A stretch of 64,000 nt of DNA from Marinibacterium profundimaris (GCF_002210095.1 NZ_AQQR01000001.1:372001-436000); one strand, 5' to 3'. Shown: positions 51,782 to 61,685, numbered from the stretch's first letter. A program made the numbers and translations. The notes: generated by a model not told the origin, from the sequence alone.

Positions 51782-53176
51782 TCAGAAGTGGATCGCGCGC
51801 CCGTAGGCGTCGAGCACCGACTCGTGCATCATCTCCGACAGCGTCGGGTGCGGGAAGACGGTGTTCATCAGGTCTTCCTCGGTGGTCTCAAGCTGGCGGC
51901 CGACCACGTAGCCCTGGATCAGCTCGGTCACCTCGGCGCCGACCATGTGGGCGCCCAGAAGCTCTCCGGTCTTGGCGTCGAAGACGGTCTTGATCATGCC
52001 CTCGGGTTCGCCCAGGGCAATGGCCTTGCCGTTGCCGATGAAGGGGAACTTGCCGACCTTGATGTCAAAGCCCAGCTCCTTCGCCTTGGCCTCGGTATAG
52101 CCGACCGAGGCGACCTGCGGCTGGCAATAGGTGCAGCCCGCGATGCTTTCGGGTTTCACCGGGTGGGGGTGCTGGCCTGCGATCAGCTCGGCCACCATGA
52201 CGCCTTCGTGGCTGGCCTTGTGCGCGAGCCACGGCGCGCCGGCAATGTCGCCGATGGCATAGACGCCCTCGACCCCGGTGCGGCAATATTCATCCGTAAC
52301 CACGTGGGTGCGGTCGACCTTGATGCCGGCCTCTTCCAGGCCCAGCCCCTCGACATTGCCGACGATGCCCACGGCCGAGATGACGGTGTCGAATTCGTGC
52401 TTTTCGGTCTTGCCGCCGCTTTCGATATGCGCGGTGACCTTGCCCTTGCCGCGGTCCAGCTGCTTGACGCTGGCCTTCTCCATGATCTTCATGCCCTGCT
52501 TCACGAACTGCTTCTTCGCGAAGGCGGCGATCTCGGCGTCCTCGACCGGCAGGATGCGGTCCATCACCTCGACCACGGTCGTGTCGGCGCCCAACGTGTT
52601 GTAGAAACTAGCGAATTCGATGCCGATCGCGCCCGACCCGATGACCAGAAGCTTCTTGGGCATGCGCGGCGGAAGAAGCGCGTGCTTGTAGGTCCAGACC
52701 AGATCGCCGTCGGCTTCCAGCCCGGGCAGTTCGCGGGCGCGGGCGCCGGTGGCGAGGATGATGCTCTTGGCCGTCAGCTCCTCGGTGCCCTTGTCGGTCT
52801 TGACGGTGACCTTGCCCTTCCCGGCAAGCGTCGCCTCGCCCATGATGGCCTCGACCTTGTTCTTCTTGATCAGGTGGCTGACGCCCGAGCTGAGCTGCTT
52901 GGCCACCCCGCGCGAGCGTTTGATCACCGCGTCGATGTCATAGCCGATCTTGTCCGCCGAGAGGCCGAAGTCCTTGGCGCGTTCCATCAGGTGGAACACT
53001 TCGGCCGAGCGCAGCAGCGCCTTGGTCGGAATGCAGCCCCAGTTGAGGCAGATGCCGCCCATGTGTTCGCGTTCGACGATCACGGTCTTCAGGCCCAGCT
53101 GAGCGGCGCGAATGGCCGCGACATAGCCGCCCGGACCTGCCCCGATTACGATGACGTCATAGGATTTCGCGGCCAT
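51782..53176 (-). CDS. lpdA: Dihydrolipoyl dehydrogenase
   Basis: FAD flavoprotein E3, which reoxidises lipoamide in 2-oxoacid dehydrogenase complexes or the glycine cleavage system. The 464-residue protein has the FAD-binding VIVIGAGPGGYVAAIRAAQ, the redox-active disulfide GGICLNWGCIPTKALL, the NAD-binding VIGSGAIGIEFASFYNTLGA, and the C-terminal HPTLSEMMHESVLDA with its catalytic His. GGAGGACAGG precedes the ATG. It stands alone, without E1 or E2 genes nearby, and a palindromic operator candidate lies upstream. Confidence 0.95.
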   Translation of the reverse strand: MAAKSYDVIVIGAGPGGYVAAIRAAQLGLKTVIVEREHMGGICLNWGCIPTKALLRSAEVFHLMERAKDFGLSADKIGYDIDAVIKRSRGVAKQLSSGVSHLIKKNKVEAIMGEATLAGKGKVTVKTDKGTEELTAKSIILATGARARELPGLEADGDLVWTYKHALLPPRMPKKLLVIGSGAIGIEFASFYNTLGADTTVVEVMDRILPVEDAEIAAFAKKQFVKQGMKIMEKASVKQLDRGKGKVTAHIESGGKTEKHEFDTVISAVGIVGNVEGLGLEEAGIKVDRTHVVTDEYCRTGVEGVYAIGDIAGAPWLAHKASHEGVMVAELIAGQHPHPVKPESIAGCTYCQPQVASVGYTEAKAKELGFDIKVGKFPFIGNGKAIALGEPEGMIKTVFDAKTGELLGAHMVGAEVTELIQGYVVGRQLETTEEDLMNTVFPHPTLSEMMHESVLDAYGRAIHF

Positions 53177-53207
53177 GTCCTGTCCTCCTGAACCGGTGCA
53201 CCAGAAT

Positions 53208-53225
53208 TAGTTTAGCATTAAACTA
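53208..53225. promoter_or_regulatory. Perfect inverted repeat TAGTTTA-GCAT-TAAACTA upstream of lpdA
   Basis: TAGTTTA (53208-53214) and TAAACTA (53219-53225) are perfect arms with a 4-base centre, 32-49 bases before the lpdA ATG. The size and AT-rich arms match MarR-type operators, by recall. It is an AT-rich island in GC-rich DNA. Confidence 0.55.
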
Positions 53226-53374
53226 TTTGCCGGCACCCATCAATGCCGGCCAACGTGACATTTGTGGCCGTGCCTGAAAACCCCCGGGCGCCCGAAAACT
53301 GCGCCGCTTGCGGGCGATGCGTACCGGGACCGGGGCGCGCGCGCCACGGAGCGGGATGCCGGTCTTCTCTGAGT

Positions 53375-53410
53375 GCATTGCATGGAGCATTGCATGGCGC
53401 ATTGCGTCCT
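53375..53410. repeat. 12-bp direct repeat GCATTGCATGGM, about 2.6 units
   Basis: GCATTGCATGGA (53375-53386), GCATTGCATGGC (53387-53398) and GCATTGCG (from 53399). It lies in the roughly 330-base gene-free stretch between the lpdA operator and the next gene. No other gene feature was identified in that stretch. Confidence 0.6.
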
Positions 53411-53558
53411 CCTCCTGCCCGCGTCCCTCTGCGCGACTGCGCCGTTTCCTGCGATCCAGTGCCCCCGCGGCCTCAGGCCAAAGGCGATTCCCGGCGCCAT
53501 CTTGACCCGGCGACAGGCGCGCTGAAAGGTGAATTTACCTAGTGTGGAGTGTAGGACA

Positions 53559-54038
53559 ATGGCCCGGGTTCTCAAGGTTATCGGCAATCTCATACTGGCG
53601 TTGCTGAATGCGACGCTGATCCTCGTCGCGCTCTGCCTCTGGCTGGCGCTGCAGGTCAGCCACAGCGCCGAACGGGTGGTGGACCGCGCCAACGAGGCGG
53701 TGGCCCAGATCCACCCCGTCACGGTCGAACTGCAGGGGCTTCAGGACGAAGTCGCCGGGCTGCGCGCCGATCTCGACACGATGGCCACCGGGGCCAGCGA
53801 CCAGGCGCAGGCCGCGGCGGAGGCGGCGCAGGCGCGGATCGACCAGATGCAGGCGAAGATCGACGCGGTCGAAGAACGGCTGGCCGATCTCAGGACCCTG
53901 CCCGACCAGATGTCCGGCGGCATGTCGAGCGATCCCCGCGACGAGATGCTGGAGATGCTTCAGCTGGGTCTGCGCATGATGCAGAACGCGATGCAGTCCG
54001 GCAGCCTGCCCCCGGACACGCAACCGGCCGGGGAATGA
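53559..54038 (+). CDS. Membrane-anchored coiled-coil protein of unknown function
   Basis: A 159-residue protein: an N-terminal membrane helix (about 7-31, VIGNLILALLNATLILVALCLWLAL) followed by an Ala/Gln/Glu-rich coiled coil (about 40-125, with EAAQARIDQMQAKIDAVEERLADLR) and a short Met-rich tail. No catalytic motif. GGAG lies nine bases before the ATG at 53559; a GTG ten codons earlier is an alternative. Convergent with the DUF924 gene. Confidence 0.75.
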   Translation: MARVLKVIGNLILALLNATLILVALCLWLALQVSHSAERVVDRANEAVAQIHPVTVELQGLQDEVAGLRADLDTMATGASDQAQAAAEAAQARIDQMQAKIDAVEERLADLRTLPDQMSGGMSSDPRDEMLEMLQLGLRMMQNAMQSGSLPPDTQPAGE

Positions 54039-54106
54039 CCCCGGCCAGGACGCTTGTCTGGCAAAGTCGCGGCAGCTGAACCGCCCCCGCGCGCCGGGGG
54101 ACGGAT

Positions 54107-54685
54107 TTACCCGGCGGCCTGAAGCTCGCGCACGGTGCGGCCGTAGCCGCCTTCGTTCACGTATTCGGATTCGTTGGCCGTGGTCGACCGCGACAGCGCC
54201 TCGTTGCGGTAGGGGAAGCGGCCGAACTGGCGGATCACCTGACGATGCGCCCGGGCATGCAGCATGTTGCGCGCGCCGGTCTCGGGCATGCGCTCGGCCA
54301 GCAGGCGCACACAGCGTTCCTGGTCGCACAGGCTTTCGGAATGCATCATGGGCACGTAGAAGAACTGGCGCGCGGGCTCGTCGATCTTCATGTCCCAGCC
54401 CTTGTTGATGGCCACCTTGGCGGCCGCCAGCGCCGCACGATCGGTCGAGAAGGCCTTGGCCTGCCCCCGGAACATGTTGCGCGGAAACTGGTCCGTCAGG
54501 ATGATATAGGCCAGCACACCGCTGGGATGGGTCAGCCAGAGCGAATAGGACCCTTCGGCCGCCGATTGCCAGGCTGCGCCGAACCGGTCGCGAATGGTCT
54601 CATCCAGCGCGTCGTCCTGTTCGTACCATCCGTCTTCGCCGACCTCGTCCAGCCAAAAGGCCAGGACGTTCTCCGCACCCACCAT
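54107..54685 (-). CDS. DUF924 family protein
   Basis: A 192-residue DUF924 protein: VLAFWLDEVGEDGWYEQDDALDETIRDRFG at the N-terminus, ILTDQFPRNMFRG in the middle and FFYVPMMHSESLCDQERCV toward the C-terminus are the family's three conserved blocks. Its biochemical function is unknown. The ATG at 54685 follows CGGAGGA. Located between the coiled-coil gene (convergent) and the MFS gene on the same strand. Confidence 0.9.
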   Translation of the reverse strand: MVGAENVLAFWLDEVGEDGWYEQDDALDETIRDRFGAAWQSAAEGSYSLWLTHPSGVLAYIILTDQFPRNMFRGQAKAFSTDRAALAAAKVAINKGWDMKIDEPARQFFYVPMMHSESLCDQERCVRLLAERMPETGARNMLHARAHRQVIRQFGRFPYRNEALSRSTTANESEYVNEGGYGRTVRELQAAG

Positions 54686-54790
54686 CGCGACAATCCTCCG
54701 TGTTCGCGTAAAACCACTGAATCCAGTTAATGTCTTTCGACTTTGACGCAACAGTCACGATTTGCAACCGAGCTGACATATCCACAGCCC

Positions 54791-56068
54791 TCAGGCGGCG
54801 GCTTCTGTCTCATCCTCGTCTTCTCCGGCCTCGATGACCATTTCCTGTGCAACTTCCATGGCGACCGATGTCAGCGTGGGCGCGACCGAGGCATAAGCGC
54901 CGGCCTCGTCCAGCGGCACCGAGGCGCGCTTGGTCGAGCGGTAAGCCGCGTATCCGGACAGCGCCAGCAGCAGGCCGCCGATGAACAGGAAGAACCCCGA
55001 GGGCCCGAAGATCGCCGGGCTCATCAGCCAGCCGGTGATCAGCGGCCCGGCGATGGCGCCGCAGCCGTTGATGAAGATCAGGCCGCCGGAGGCGGAGGCC
55101 ATGTCCTCGTGCGCGAGGTGGTCGTTGGTGTGCGACAGCAGCAGCGAATAGAGCGGATTGGTCATGCCGCCCACGACAAAGGCCGCGCCCAGCAGGATCG
55201 GAAACCCTTCCTCGGCCCACATGCCCAGGATCGCGGCACCGCCACCGATCAACCCGCCGATGAAGATCAGCATGCGCCGGTCCATCCGGTCCGACATCCA
55301 GCCGATCGGATACTGAAGAAACAGCGCGCCGACATAGAAAGACGCGACGAAGATCGAAATCTGGCCCAGCGTCAGCCCGACGGCGGCCCCGTAGACCGCG
55401 CTCATCCCGAAGAGGCCGGAATAGACCCCGCCCAGAAGGAAGATGCCGATACAGCCCAGCGGAGAGCTTTCGAAGAGGCGGCGCAGGGTCATCGGCTTCG
55501 ATGTCTCGTAGGCCGGGGTCGGCGTGACCGACAGAAGGATCGGCGCGAAGGAGACCGAAACCAGGACCGAGGCGACGATGAAGACCTCGAACCCGGCCGG
55601 ATCGCCGATCAGCAGGGCCCCCTGGGCCGAGATGATGCCCAGCGTCTGCACGATCATGTAAAGCGACAGCGACTGGCCGCGCGTCTCGTTCGTGGCGGCG
55701 TTGTTCAGCCAGCTTTCGGCGGTGACATAGACGCCCGAAAAGCAGAAGCCCACGATGCAGCGCCCCACCGTCCAGGCGATCGGATTGGTGAACACCGGGT
55801 AGGGATAGAGGATCATCACCGCCGAGATCAGCGAGGCCAGCGCCGCGAAGACGCGCACATGGCCCACGCGGCGGATCATCTCGGGCGCCAGCCGCGAGCC
55901 GCCGAGGAAGCCCAGGAAGTAGCCTGACATGACGAAGGACATCTGGAGCGTCGAGAACCCCTCGATCTCGCCGCGCACGCCAAGCAGCGTGGACTGGATC
56001 CCGTTGCCCAGCATCAGAAGCATCATGCCGAGCATCAGCGCCCAGGTGCTGGAGATCACCTTGATCAT
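54791..56068 (-). CDS. MFS transporter
   Basis: A 425-residue major facilitator with 12 predicted helices, beginning MIKVISSTWALMLGMMLLMLGNGIQ and including the SGYFLGFLGGSRLAPEMIRRVGHVRVF loop, VGRCIVGFCFSGVYVTAESWLN and FLQYPIGWMSDRMDRRML segments, similar to the YcaD-like branch of uncertain substrate. The last 25 residues are acidic. AAAGG precedes the ATG at 56068. No substrate can be read from the neighbours. Confidence 0.88.
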   Translation of the reverse strand: MIKVISSTWALMLGMMLLMLGNGIQSTLLGVRGEIEGFSTLQMSFVMSGYFLGFLGGSRLAPEMIRRVGHVRVFAALASLISAVMILYPYPVFTNPIAWTVGRCIVGFCFSGVYVTAESWLNNAATNETRGQSLSLYMIVQTLGIISAQGALLIGDPAGFEVFIVASVLVSVSFAPILLSVTPTPAYETSKPMTLRRLFESSPLGCIGIFLLGGVYSGLFGMSAVYGAAVGLTLGQISIFVASFYVGALFLQYPIGWMSDRMDRRMLIFIGGLIGGGAAILGMWAEEGFPILLGAAFVVGGMTNPLYSLLLSHTNDHLAHEDMASASGGLIFINGCGAIAGPLITGWLMSPAIFGPSGFFLFIGGLLLALSGYAAYRSTKRASVPLDEAGAYASVAPTLTSVAMEVAQEMVIEAGEDEDETEAAA

Positions 56069-56268
56069 GGCGGGGCCTTTCCGTTCTTGTCCTTCGGGCC
56101 GGCGCGGGGCCGGATCGGTCTGAAGCGCGTTTCGGTGTCCCGGCCGGGATCCCTGCGCATGGTGTCCCCGGTCCAGGTGTCCGGAGGTCGGCGGTTCGGG
56201 CCGCCCGGATCGCCGGGCGGGGTGTGGTTTGGGCGAGGGCCGAAGCCCCCGGCCCGGCCGGGCCGTGC

Positions 56269-57432
56269 TCAGCCCTCGTCTGGGCGATTCGAGGCGTCGC
56301 CGTCCGCAGCATGAGCGACATCGGTTAAGTCGCATTTGACGCATGCGTCTTCCCGGTCCGTGTCGGGCACAAGCAGCGACGCGTCGCCGTAGGAGAAGAA
56401 GCGGTACCCCTGGGCCACCGCGTGATCGTAGACGGCGCGGATCTCCTCGATCCCGAGGAAGGCGGAAACCAGCATCATCAGCGTGGATTTCGGCAGGTGG
56501 AAATTCGTCATCAGCCCGTCGGCCACGCGAAAATCGAAGCCGGGGGTGATGAAGATGTCGGTCTCGCCCAGCCAGGGCGCGATGCGGCCGGTCTCGCGCG
56601 CGGCCGTCTCGATCAGGCGCAGCGCGGTGGTGCCCACGGGGATCACCCGGCCGCCGGCGGCGCGGGTGGCGGCGATCTCGGCGGCGGCGTTCTCGCTGAC
56701 CTCGCCCCATTCGGCATGCATCTTGTGATCGGCGATGTCGTCGACCTTCACCGGCAGGAAGGTGCCGGCGCCCACGTGCAGGGTGACGCGGGTAAACTCG
56801 ACTCCCATCGCCGCCAGCCTGTCCAGCAGCGGCTGGTCGAAATGCAGCGAGGCGGTGGGCGCCGCGACGGCGCCGGTGCGCGCGGCCCAGACGGTCTGGT
56901 AATCCTCGGCATCCTGCGCATCGGCGGGGCGGCGCGCGGCGATATAGGGTGGCAGCGGCATGGCGCCGGCCTGCGCCAGGGCGGCGTCGAAGGCGGCACC
57001 GTCAAGGTTGAAGCGCAAATGGCCCTGCCCGTCCCCGACGCCTTCCAGCCGGGCCGAGAGACCGGCGGCAAACTGCACCTCCTCGCCCACACGCAGCTTC
57101 TTCAGCGGCTTGATCAGGGCCGACCAGCTGGCATCGGGGCGCGGACCCAGCAGCGTGACTTCGATCTTCGCCTCCGTCGCCCCCTGCGCGCCGTCACGCC
57201 GACGCAGCCCCGAAAGCCGCGCGGGGATCACCCGCGTGTCGTTCAGCACCAGCCGGTCGCCGGGCCGCAGCAGGTCGGGCAGGTTGTGGACATGCCGATC
57301 CTCGACCCTCAGGTCCCGCGGCCCGGAGGCCGCACCGCGCGCCACCAGCAGACGCGCCGAGGATCGCGGCCTGGCAGGCCGCGTGGCAATCAGCGCCTCG
57401 GGGAGGTCGAAATCGAAATCGCTCAGTTTCAT
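56269..57432 (-). CDS. queA: S-adenosylmethionine:tRNA ribosyltransferase-isomerase
   Basis: Builds the cyclopentene ring of queuosine from SAM on tRNA. The 387-residue protein has [95 protein letters not shown] and [32 protein letters not shown], ending [11 protein letters not shown]. About 30 extra residues after this include a Cys-x-x-Cys (DACVKCDL). gluQRS, the other queuosine-related gene in the window, is far away. Confidence 0.95.
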   Translation of the reverse strand: MKLSDFDFDLPEALIATRPARPRSSARLLVARGAASGPRDLRVEDRHVHNLPDLLRPGDRLVLNDTRVIPARLSGLRRRDGAQGATEAKIEVTLLGPRPDASWSALIKPLKKLRVGEEVQFAAGLSARLEGVGDGQGHLRFNLDGAAFDAALAQAGAMPLPPYIAARRPADAQDAEDYQTVWAARTGAVAAPTASLHFDQPLLDRLAAMGVEFTRVTLHVGAGTFLPVKVDDIADHKMHAEWGEVSENAAAEIAATRAAGGRVIPVGTTALRLIETAARETGRIAPWLGETDIFITPGFDFRVADGLMTNFHLPKSTLMMLVSAFLGIEEIRAVYDHAVAQGYRFFSYGDASLLVPDTDREDACVKCDLTDVAHAADGDASNRPDEG

Positions 57433-57477
57433 GGCGCCGCCCTAGCTGTCCCGCAGGGCCTGCGCAAGCACCCAGCG

Positions 57478-60400
57478 TCAGCGATCCTCGCCGCTGCGCG
57501 GACGAAAGCGCGTGCCGCGCTGCTGCGGCTCGGGCTCGGGCGGGGTCATGCCCTCTGGCAGCGGCTCGGTCCGGCTCTTGCCGACGCTGGGCGCCGGGTC
57601 GCGGAACATGTCGCGCAGGAAGCCGGGCGCCAGCGCCGACAGCGGGTTGACCGAGACCTGCGGATCCGAGGCCGGCCCGCGCAGGCGGAAATTGACCCCG
57701 ATCAGCCCCTCGCCCTTGCGGGTCATGACCGAACCGATCGCATTGAGCATGTAGAGCGGCGACAGCACCCCGCGCAGGTCCAGCGTGGCCGAAGCCAGGT
57801 CATAGATCCCGTCCAGCGAGATCCCGATCGACGGCCCCACCGCCGAGGCCGACAGCAGCGTCAGCCGCGTGGGCGTGAGCCGGAAGCGCGCGTCGACCTC
57901 GGAGAAGACGATGCCGTTGCCCGACAGCTCGTCCACCAGCCCGACCAGCGAGATCGAGTTGAGCAGCGCGCCGATCCCCGTGCCGTCGCGGACATTGGTG
58001 TTGGTCACGCGAAGCGTGCCGTCAAAGCTGCCCTGTCCCTCCGCCGGCTGCAGGGTCAGGGTCAGCGCGCCGCCATAGGCCTGTTTTATGATGCCCGCGT
58101 CGCGGAACAGCCCGCCGGCATCGGCCGCCTGGATCTGGAACGCGCTGCGCCCGCCCTGCGGCGCGACCCGGCCCGAAATCGGCGTGCCGCCGTTCATCGC
58201 CCCGGTGAACGTACCGCTCAGCCCGCCCTGCGTGGTGAAATCTCCTCTCATCGCGGTCAGCGCCAGTCCCTTGGCAATCTGCAGCCGGTCCAGCGAGACC
58301 GACAGCGGCGGCGCGTCGACATTGCCGCCGCCACCGCCTTCGCCGAACTGCGCGCTCGCCAGGTTCAGCGAGCCGCCGTTGATCACCACCGCAGGCGCGC
58401 GCCCGGCGCCGCGCCCGCGCAGCTCGGCGCTGACATCCAGCCAGTTGCCCATGCGGAACCGGTCGAACCGGGCGCGGTCCAGCCCGCCGCCCGCCTGCGT
58501 CGTGACCGAGCCGGTCAGCGACAGACCGTTGCCGCTGAGCGCCACGCGGTCCAGCACCGGGCGCGGCCCCAGCCTGCCGCGCACCTCGAGCGACCCGGTC
58601 GCGCCCTGCGACAGGCGCCAGCCCAGCGGCGGCACCGACAGGCCGATCCCGTCGAGATCGGTGCGCAGCTCCAGCCGCGGCGGCTCCTTCGGGGGCAGGT
58701 CCAGCGCCACGTCGCCCCAACCCTCGCCAGTGACATAGCCCGGCGGCAGCGTCACGTTGAAGGTCTCAAGCGCCCGGGTCGACAGCCGCACGCGTCCCTC
58801 GACCCGGCCGCCGACCCCGGGCTGGCCCAGCGGCTGGGTCCAGGTGAAGCTGGCCGGGATCCCGCTGATCTGCCCGTCGCCCGAGATCTCCACGTGATCG
58901 TTGTCGACGAAAAGGTCGAGATCCTCGGCCGCAAGCTCGTGATCCGGCACCAGCACGGTGCTGCGCGCGTCGGTCACGCGGCCGCTGGCATGGTATTCCA
59001 TGTCCTCGACCAGGATTTCCGGCTGCATCGGCAGCGCCAGCGTCCCGCTCAGCGCCAGATGACCGGAGGCAAGATCCACCGGCAGCCCCGCCTTGCCCAA
59101 TACGTTCAGCGGCGGCCGGTCGAGCAGCGACAGCGCCGCGGTCGGCGTGCCCTGCCCCGCGATCCGCAGCACCGCCGGCGTGCTTGGCTTGGCCCGCACA
59201 TCCGGCACGATGAACGCCGTGCCCGACACATCCATCGCGCCGCCCGCATCCCCCATCACGATGCCCGAGGTCGCCGTCGCCACCAGCCGGTTGTCGACAA
59301 AGCTCGCCTCTCCCGCCAGCTCCTGCAACGGCGGCAGATTGGGCGAGAACTGCACCTCGCCTCCGGCGAAATCGAAATCGGCATAGACATTGGGCTCTGC
59401 CGCGCCGGGCGCCCCGCGCACCGCCACGTCGACATCCAGAAGCCGACCGGCGCGCACGTTCTTCTCGACCCAGATCCGCGGCTTGACCAGCGCGGCGGTG
59501 GGCCAGATCTGCAGCAGCCGCGCGGCCTCGATCTCGGGGATGCGGCCGTTCAGCGCAAAGCGCCAGCCCGCCCCGGTCGCCGCCACGGACCCGTCCAGGT
59601 GGATCGGGTTGCCACCGTCGCGGATCAGCGCCTCGCCCAGCGTCAGTTCGAACGGATGCAGCGAAAGCCGGAAATCCGCCTGCGCGCCATCGAGCGAGAG
59701 CGGCTCGGGGTAGACCCCGGCGGGGTTCAGCGACAGGTCGGTTGCGCCCACCTGCCCCACCAGCGCCTCCAGCCGGCCCTGGTCCAGCCCTGACAGCCAG
59801 GCCTGGCCTTCCAGCGTGCCGCCGCCCCAGCCACTGTCGAAGGACAGCTCCTGGAAGGTCAGCCGCGCATCGGCGGGATCGAAGGAGACATAGGCCCGCG
59901 CGCCCTCGAAGGGGACGGGCCGGGTTTGATCGGTGGGCTGCAGAACGCCGGCGCCGATCCGCAGCGTGGCGTTCAGCGGCAGCACGGTGCCATCGTCGGC
60001 GGTGCCGCCGCGCAGCGCGCCCGAGATCGGCGCGCGCAGCGGTTCCAGCCAGCCAAGCGCCGGGGCCTGCAACGCGATGTCGCCGGCAGCCATGTCGTTG
60101 ACCTGGATGCCGAACGCCGCCTCGCGCGTCTCGATGGAACTGTCGTAGCTCGCCTCGAGCGTCGCGGCGTAGCTGCGCCCCGACAGCAGGTTCAGCGCGG
60201 CGGCCAGGCTCAGCCGGTCGCCCCGGCGGTGCATCATCAGCCGCCCGTCGTCGACCGTCCAGCTGCGCCCCGACAGCGCATCGTCATAGCGCAGGGTCAC
60301 GGCGGTCAGCTCGAATTCGGTCAGCGCGTCCAGCGGCGGCTCCAGCAGGCGTTTTTCCCAGGACTCGATCAGCTCGGCGAGGCTTTCGGCCTCCTCCACG

Positions 60401-60942
60401 ATCTCGCCGGTGCCGCCCAGATCCAGCGCCACGCCGCCATCGGCATTGCGCCGGAAACTGGCGCGCGCGCCGGTCAGGGTGATCTTCTTCGGGTTCAGCT
60501 GGCCGCGCAGCAACGGACGCATTGCCAGGCTGGCCTCGGCGCTGGACAGGTCCAACAGCACCCGCCCGGCATCGTCGGTGACACGCAGGTCCTCGACCCC
60601 GATCCGGGGGCGCCAGCCATGGCGGATCACGAAGTGCATGTCGGCGAAATCGACGCGATATCCGGGCAGCGACCGTTCCACGGTGGCCGAGACCACGTCG
60701 CGCATCCAGGCCGGGGCGGACAGCGTCTGGCCCTTGAACATGGCCGCCAGCAGCAGCGCCAGCGCGCCCAAGATCACCAGTCGGCAGATGTGCCGCCAGA
60801 GCACGCGCAGGGTCCAGTGGCGGCGCTTGCGCGGGGGCCGTCGCATCCGGCGCGCAGCCCTCTTCTCCGCGCGGGCGGCCTTCGCCTTGGCCCGGGCGTC
60901 GTCCACGGGAACCTGGGTCCCGGGGTCCTGAGAATGCGGCAT
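57478..60942 (-). CDS. Large AsmA/DUF3971-family membrane-anchored protein
   Basis: A 1,154-residue protein with an Arg/Lys-rich N-terminus (about 1-40), one membrane helix (about 55-75, LVILGALALLLAAMF), then a very long beta-rich periplasmic region typical of the YhdP/TamB/AsmA group of inter-membrane lipid transporters, ending with a DUF3971/AsmA-2 C-terminal block (around residue 1060, LNAIGSVMTRKGEGLIGVNFRLRGPASDPQVSVNPLSALAPGFLRDMF). The ATG at 60942 is preferred; an upstream frame to 61089 is lower complexity. Likely supports outer membrane lipid supply, by family. Divergent from bcp. Confidence 0.85.
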   Translation of the reverse strand: MPHSQDPGTQVPVDDARAKAKAARAEKRAARRMRRPPRKRRHWTLRVLWRHICRLVILGALALLLAAMFKGQTLSAPAWMRDVVSATVERSLPGYRVDFADMHFVIRHGWRPRIGVEDLRVTDDAGRVLLDLSSAEASLAMRPLLRGQLNPKKITLTGARASFRRNADGGVALDLGGTGEIVEEAESLAELIESWEKRLLEPPLDALTEFELTAVTLRYDDALSGRSWTVDDGRLMMHRRGDRLSLAAALNLLSGRSYAATLEASYDSSIETREAAFGIQVNDMAAGDIALQAPALGWLEPLRAPISGALRGGTADDGTVLPLNATLRIGAGVLQPTDQTRPVPFEGARAYVSFDPADARLTFQELSFDSGWGGGTLEGQAWLSGLDQGRLEALVGQVGATDLSLNPAGVYPEPLSLDGAQADFRLSLHPFELTLGEALIRDGGNPIHLDGSVAATGAGWRFALNGRIPEIEAARLLQIWPTAALVKPRIWVEKNVRAGRLLDVDVAVRGAPGAAEPNVYADFDFAGGEVQFSPNLPPLQELAGEASFVDNRLVATATSGIVMGDAGGAMDVSGTAFIVPDVRAKPSTPAVLRIAGQGTPTAALSLLDRPPLNVLGKAGLPVDLASGHLALSGTLALPMQPEILVEDMEYHASGRVTDARSTVLVPDHELAAEDLDLFVDNDHVEISGDGQISGIPASFTWTQPLGQPGVGGRVEGRVRLSTRALETFNVTLPPGYVTGEGWGDVALDLPPKEPPRLELRTDLDGIGLSVPPLGWRLSQGATGSLEVRGRLGPRPVLDRVALSGNGLSLTGSVTTQAGGGLDRARFDRFRMGNWLDVSAELRGRGAGRAPAVVINGGSLNLASAQFGEGGGGGNVDAPPLSVSLDRLQIAKGLALTAMRGDFTTQGGLSGTFTGAMNGGTPISGRVAPQGGRSAFQIQAADAGGLFRDAGIIKQAYGGALTLTLQPAEGQGSFDGTLRVTNTNVRDGTGIGALLNSISLVGLVDELSGNGIVFSEVDARFRLTPTRLTLLSASAVGPSIGISLDGIYDLASATLDLRGVLSPLYMLNAIGSVMTRKGEGLIGVNFRLRGPASDPQVSVNPLSALAPGFLRDMFRDPAPSVGKSRTEPLPEGMTPPEPEPQQRGTRFRPRSGEDR

Positions 60943-61193
60943 CTGCCCGTCGGCGCCCAATGCCCGGTCCTTTCTGTCCTCCGGTCCCCGACCGGAACGG
61001 CACGGCCCGCGCGCCCCTGATCTTGCGCCCGTGATCCTGCACCCGACCATCCGGGCCGGCCCCGGATGCCTGGCCTCTTGCACAGCCACCCGGCCGGGGC
61101 TTTACTCCGGCCTGGCCTGTCCCACCTTCCGCCTGCGCTTCGGCCGGCCGAAGACGACAGAGGATAACGACACAAGCAACCCGGAGGTTCCCG

Positions 61194-61655
61194 ATGCTGG
61201 ACGCAAGCGAGCCCGCACCCGATTTTACCCTGCCCCGTGACGGAGGCGGCACCGTGACCCTGAGCGACCTGCGCGGTGGCAAGGTGGTGCTCTTTTTCTA
61301 CCCGCGCGATGATACCTCGGGATGCACGAAGGAATCCATCGCGTTTTCCGAAGCGCTGCAGGAGTTTGCCGACGCCGGCGCAAGTGTGTTCGGGATTTCC
61401 AAGGACAGCGTGCAGAGCCACGACAAGTTCGTCGCCAAGCACGGGCTGCAGACGGGCATGCTCTCCGACGAGGAGGGCACGACCTGCGAGGATTACGGCG
61501 TCTGGAAAGAGAAGAAGATGTACGGCAAGACCTTCATGGGGATCGAACGCTCGACCTTCCTGATCGACGCCGAGGGCAACATCGCCCGCGCCTGGCACAA
61601 GGTGAAGGTGCCGGGCCATGTCGAAGAGGTACTGGAGGCGACCCGGGCGCTCTGA
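61194..61655 (+). CDS. bcp: Bcp/PrxQ-type peroxiredoxin
   Basis: Thiol peroxidase reducing hydroperoxides. The 153-residue protein has PAPDFTLPRDGGGTVTLSDL, the active site FFYPRDDTSGCTKESIAF with peroxidatic Cys44, and FGISKDSVQSHDKFVAKHGL. Many PrxQ proteins have a resolving Cys five residues later; here that position is Ile49 and the only other Cys is Cys98, so it may be 1-Cys or use Cys98. GGAGG before the ATG. A copy of the GGAGTATTT repeat follows 30 bases after the stop. Confidence 0.93.
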   Translation: MLDASEPAPDFTLPRDGGGTVTLSDLRGGKVVLFFYPRDDTSGCTKESIAFSEALQEFADAGASVFGISKDSVQSHDKFVAKHGLQTGMLSDEEGTTCEDYGVWKEKKMYGKTFMGIERSTFLIDAEGNIARAWHKVKVPGHVEEVLEATRAL

Positions 61656-61685
61656 CCTGTAGTCGCGCCCGGGGCGATCGTTGCG

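Noticed and set aside
53243-53542. A 99-codon Cys/Pro/Arg-rich frame upstream of the coiled-coil gene
   Set aside because: No Shine-Dalgarno and low-complexity composition; overlaps the 12-bp repeat.
56422-59793. A 1,123-codon frame opposite queA and the DUF3971 gene
   Set aside because: Antisense to two recognised genes; low-complexity Arg/Gln/Gly-rich sequence.
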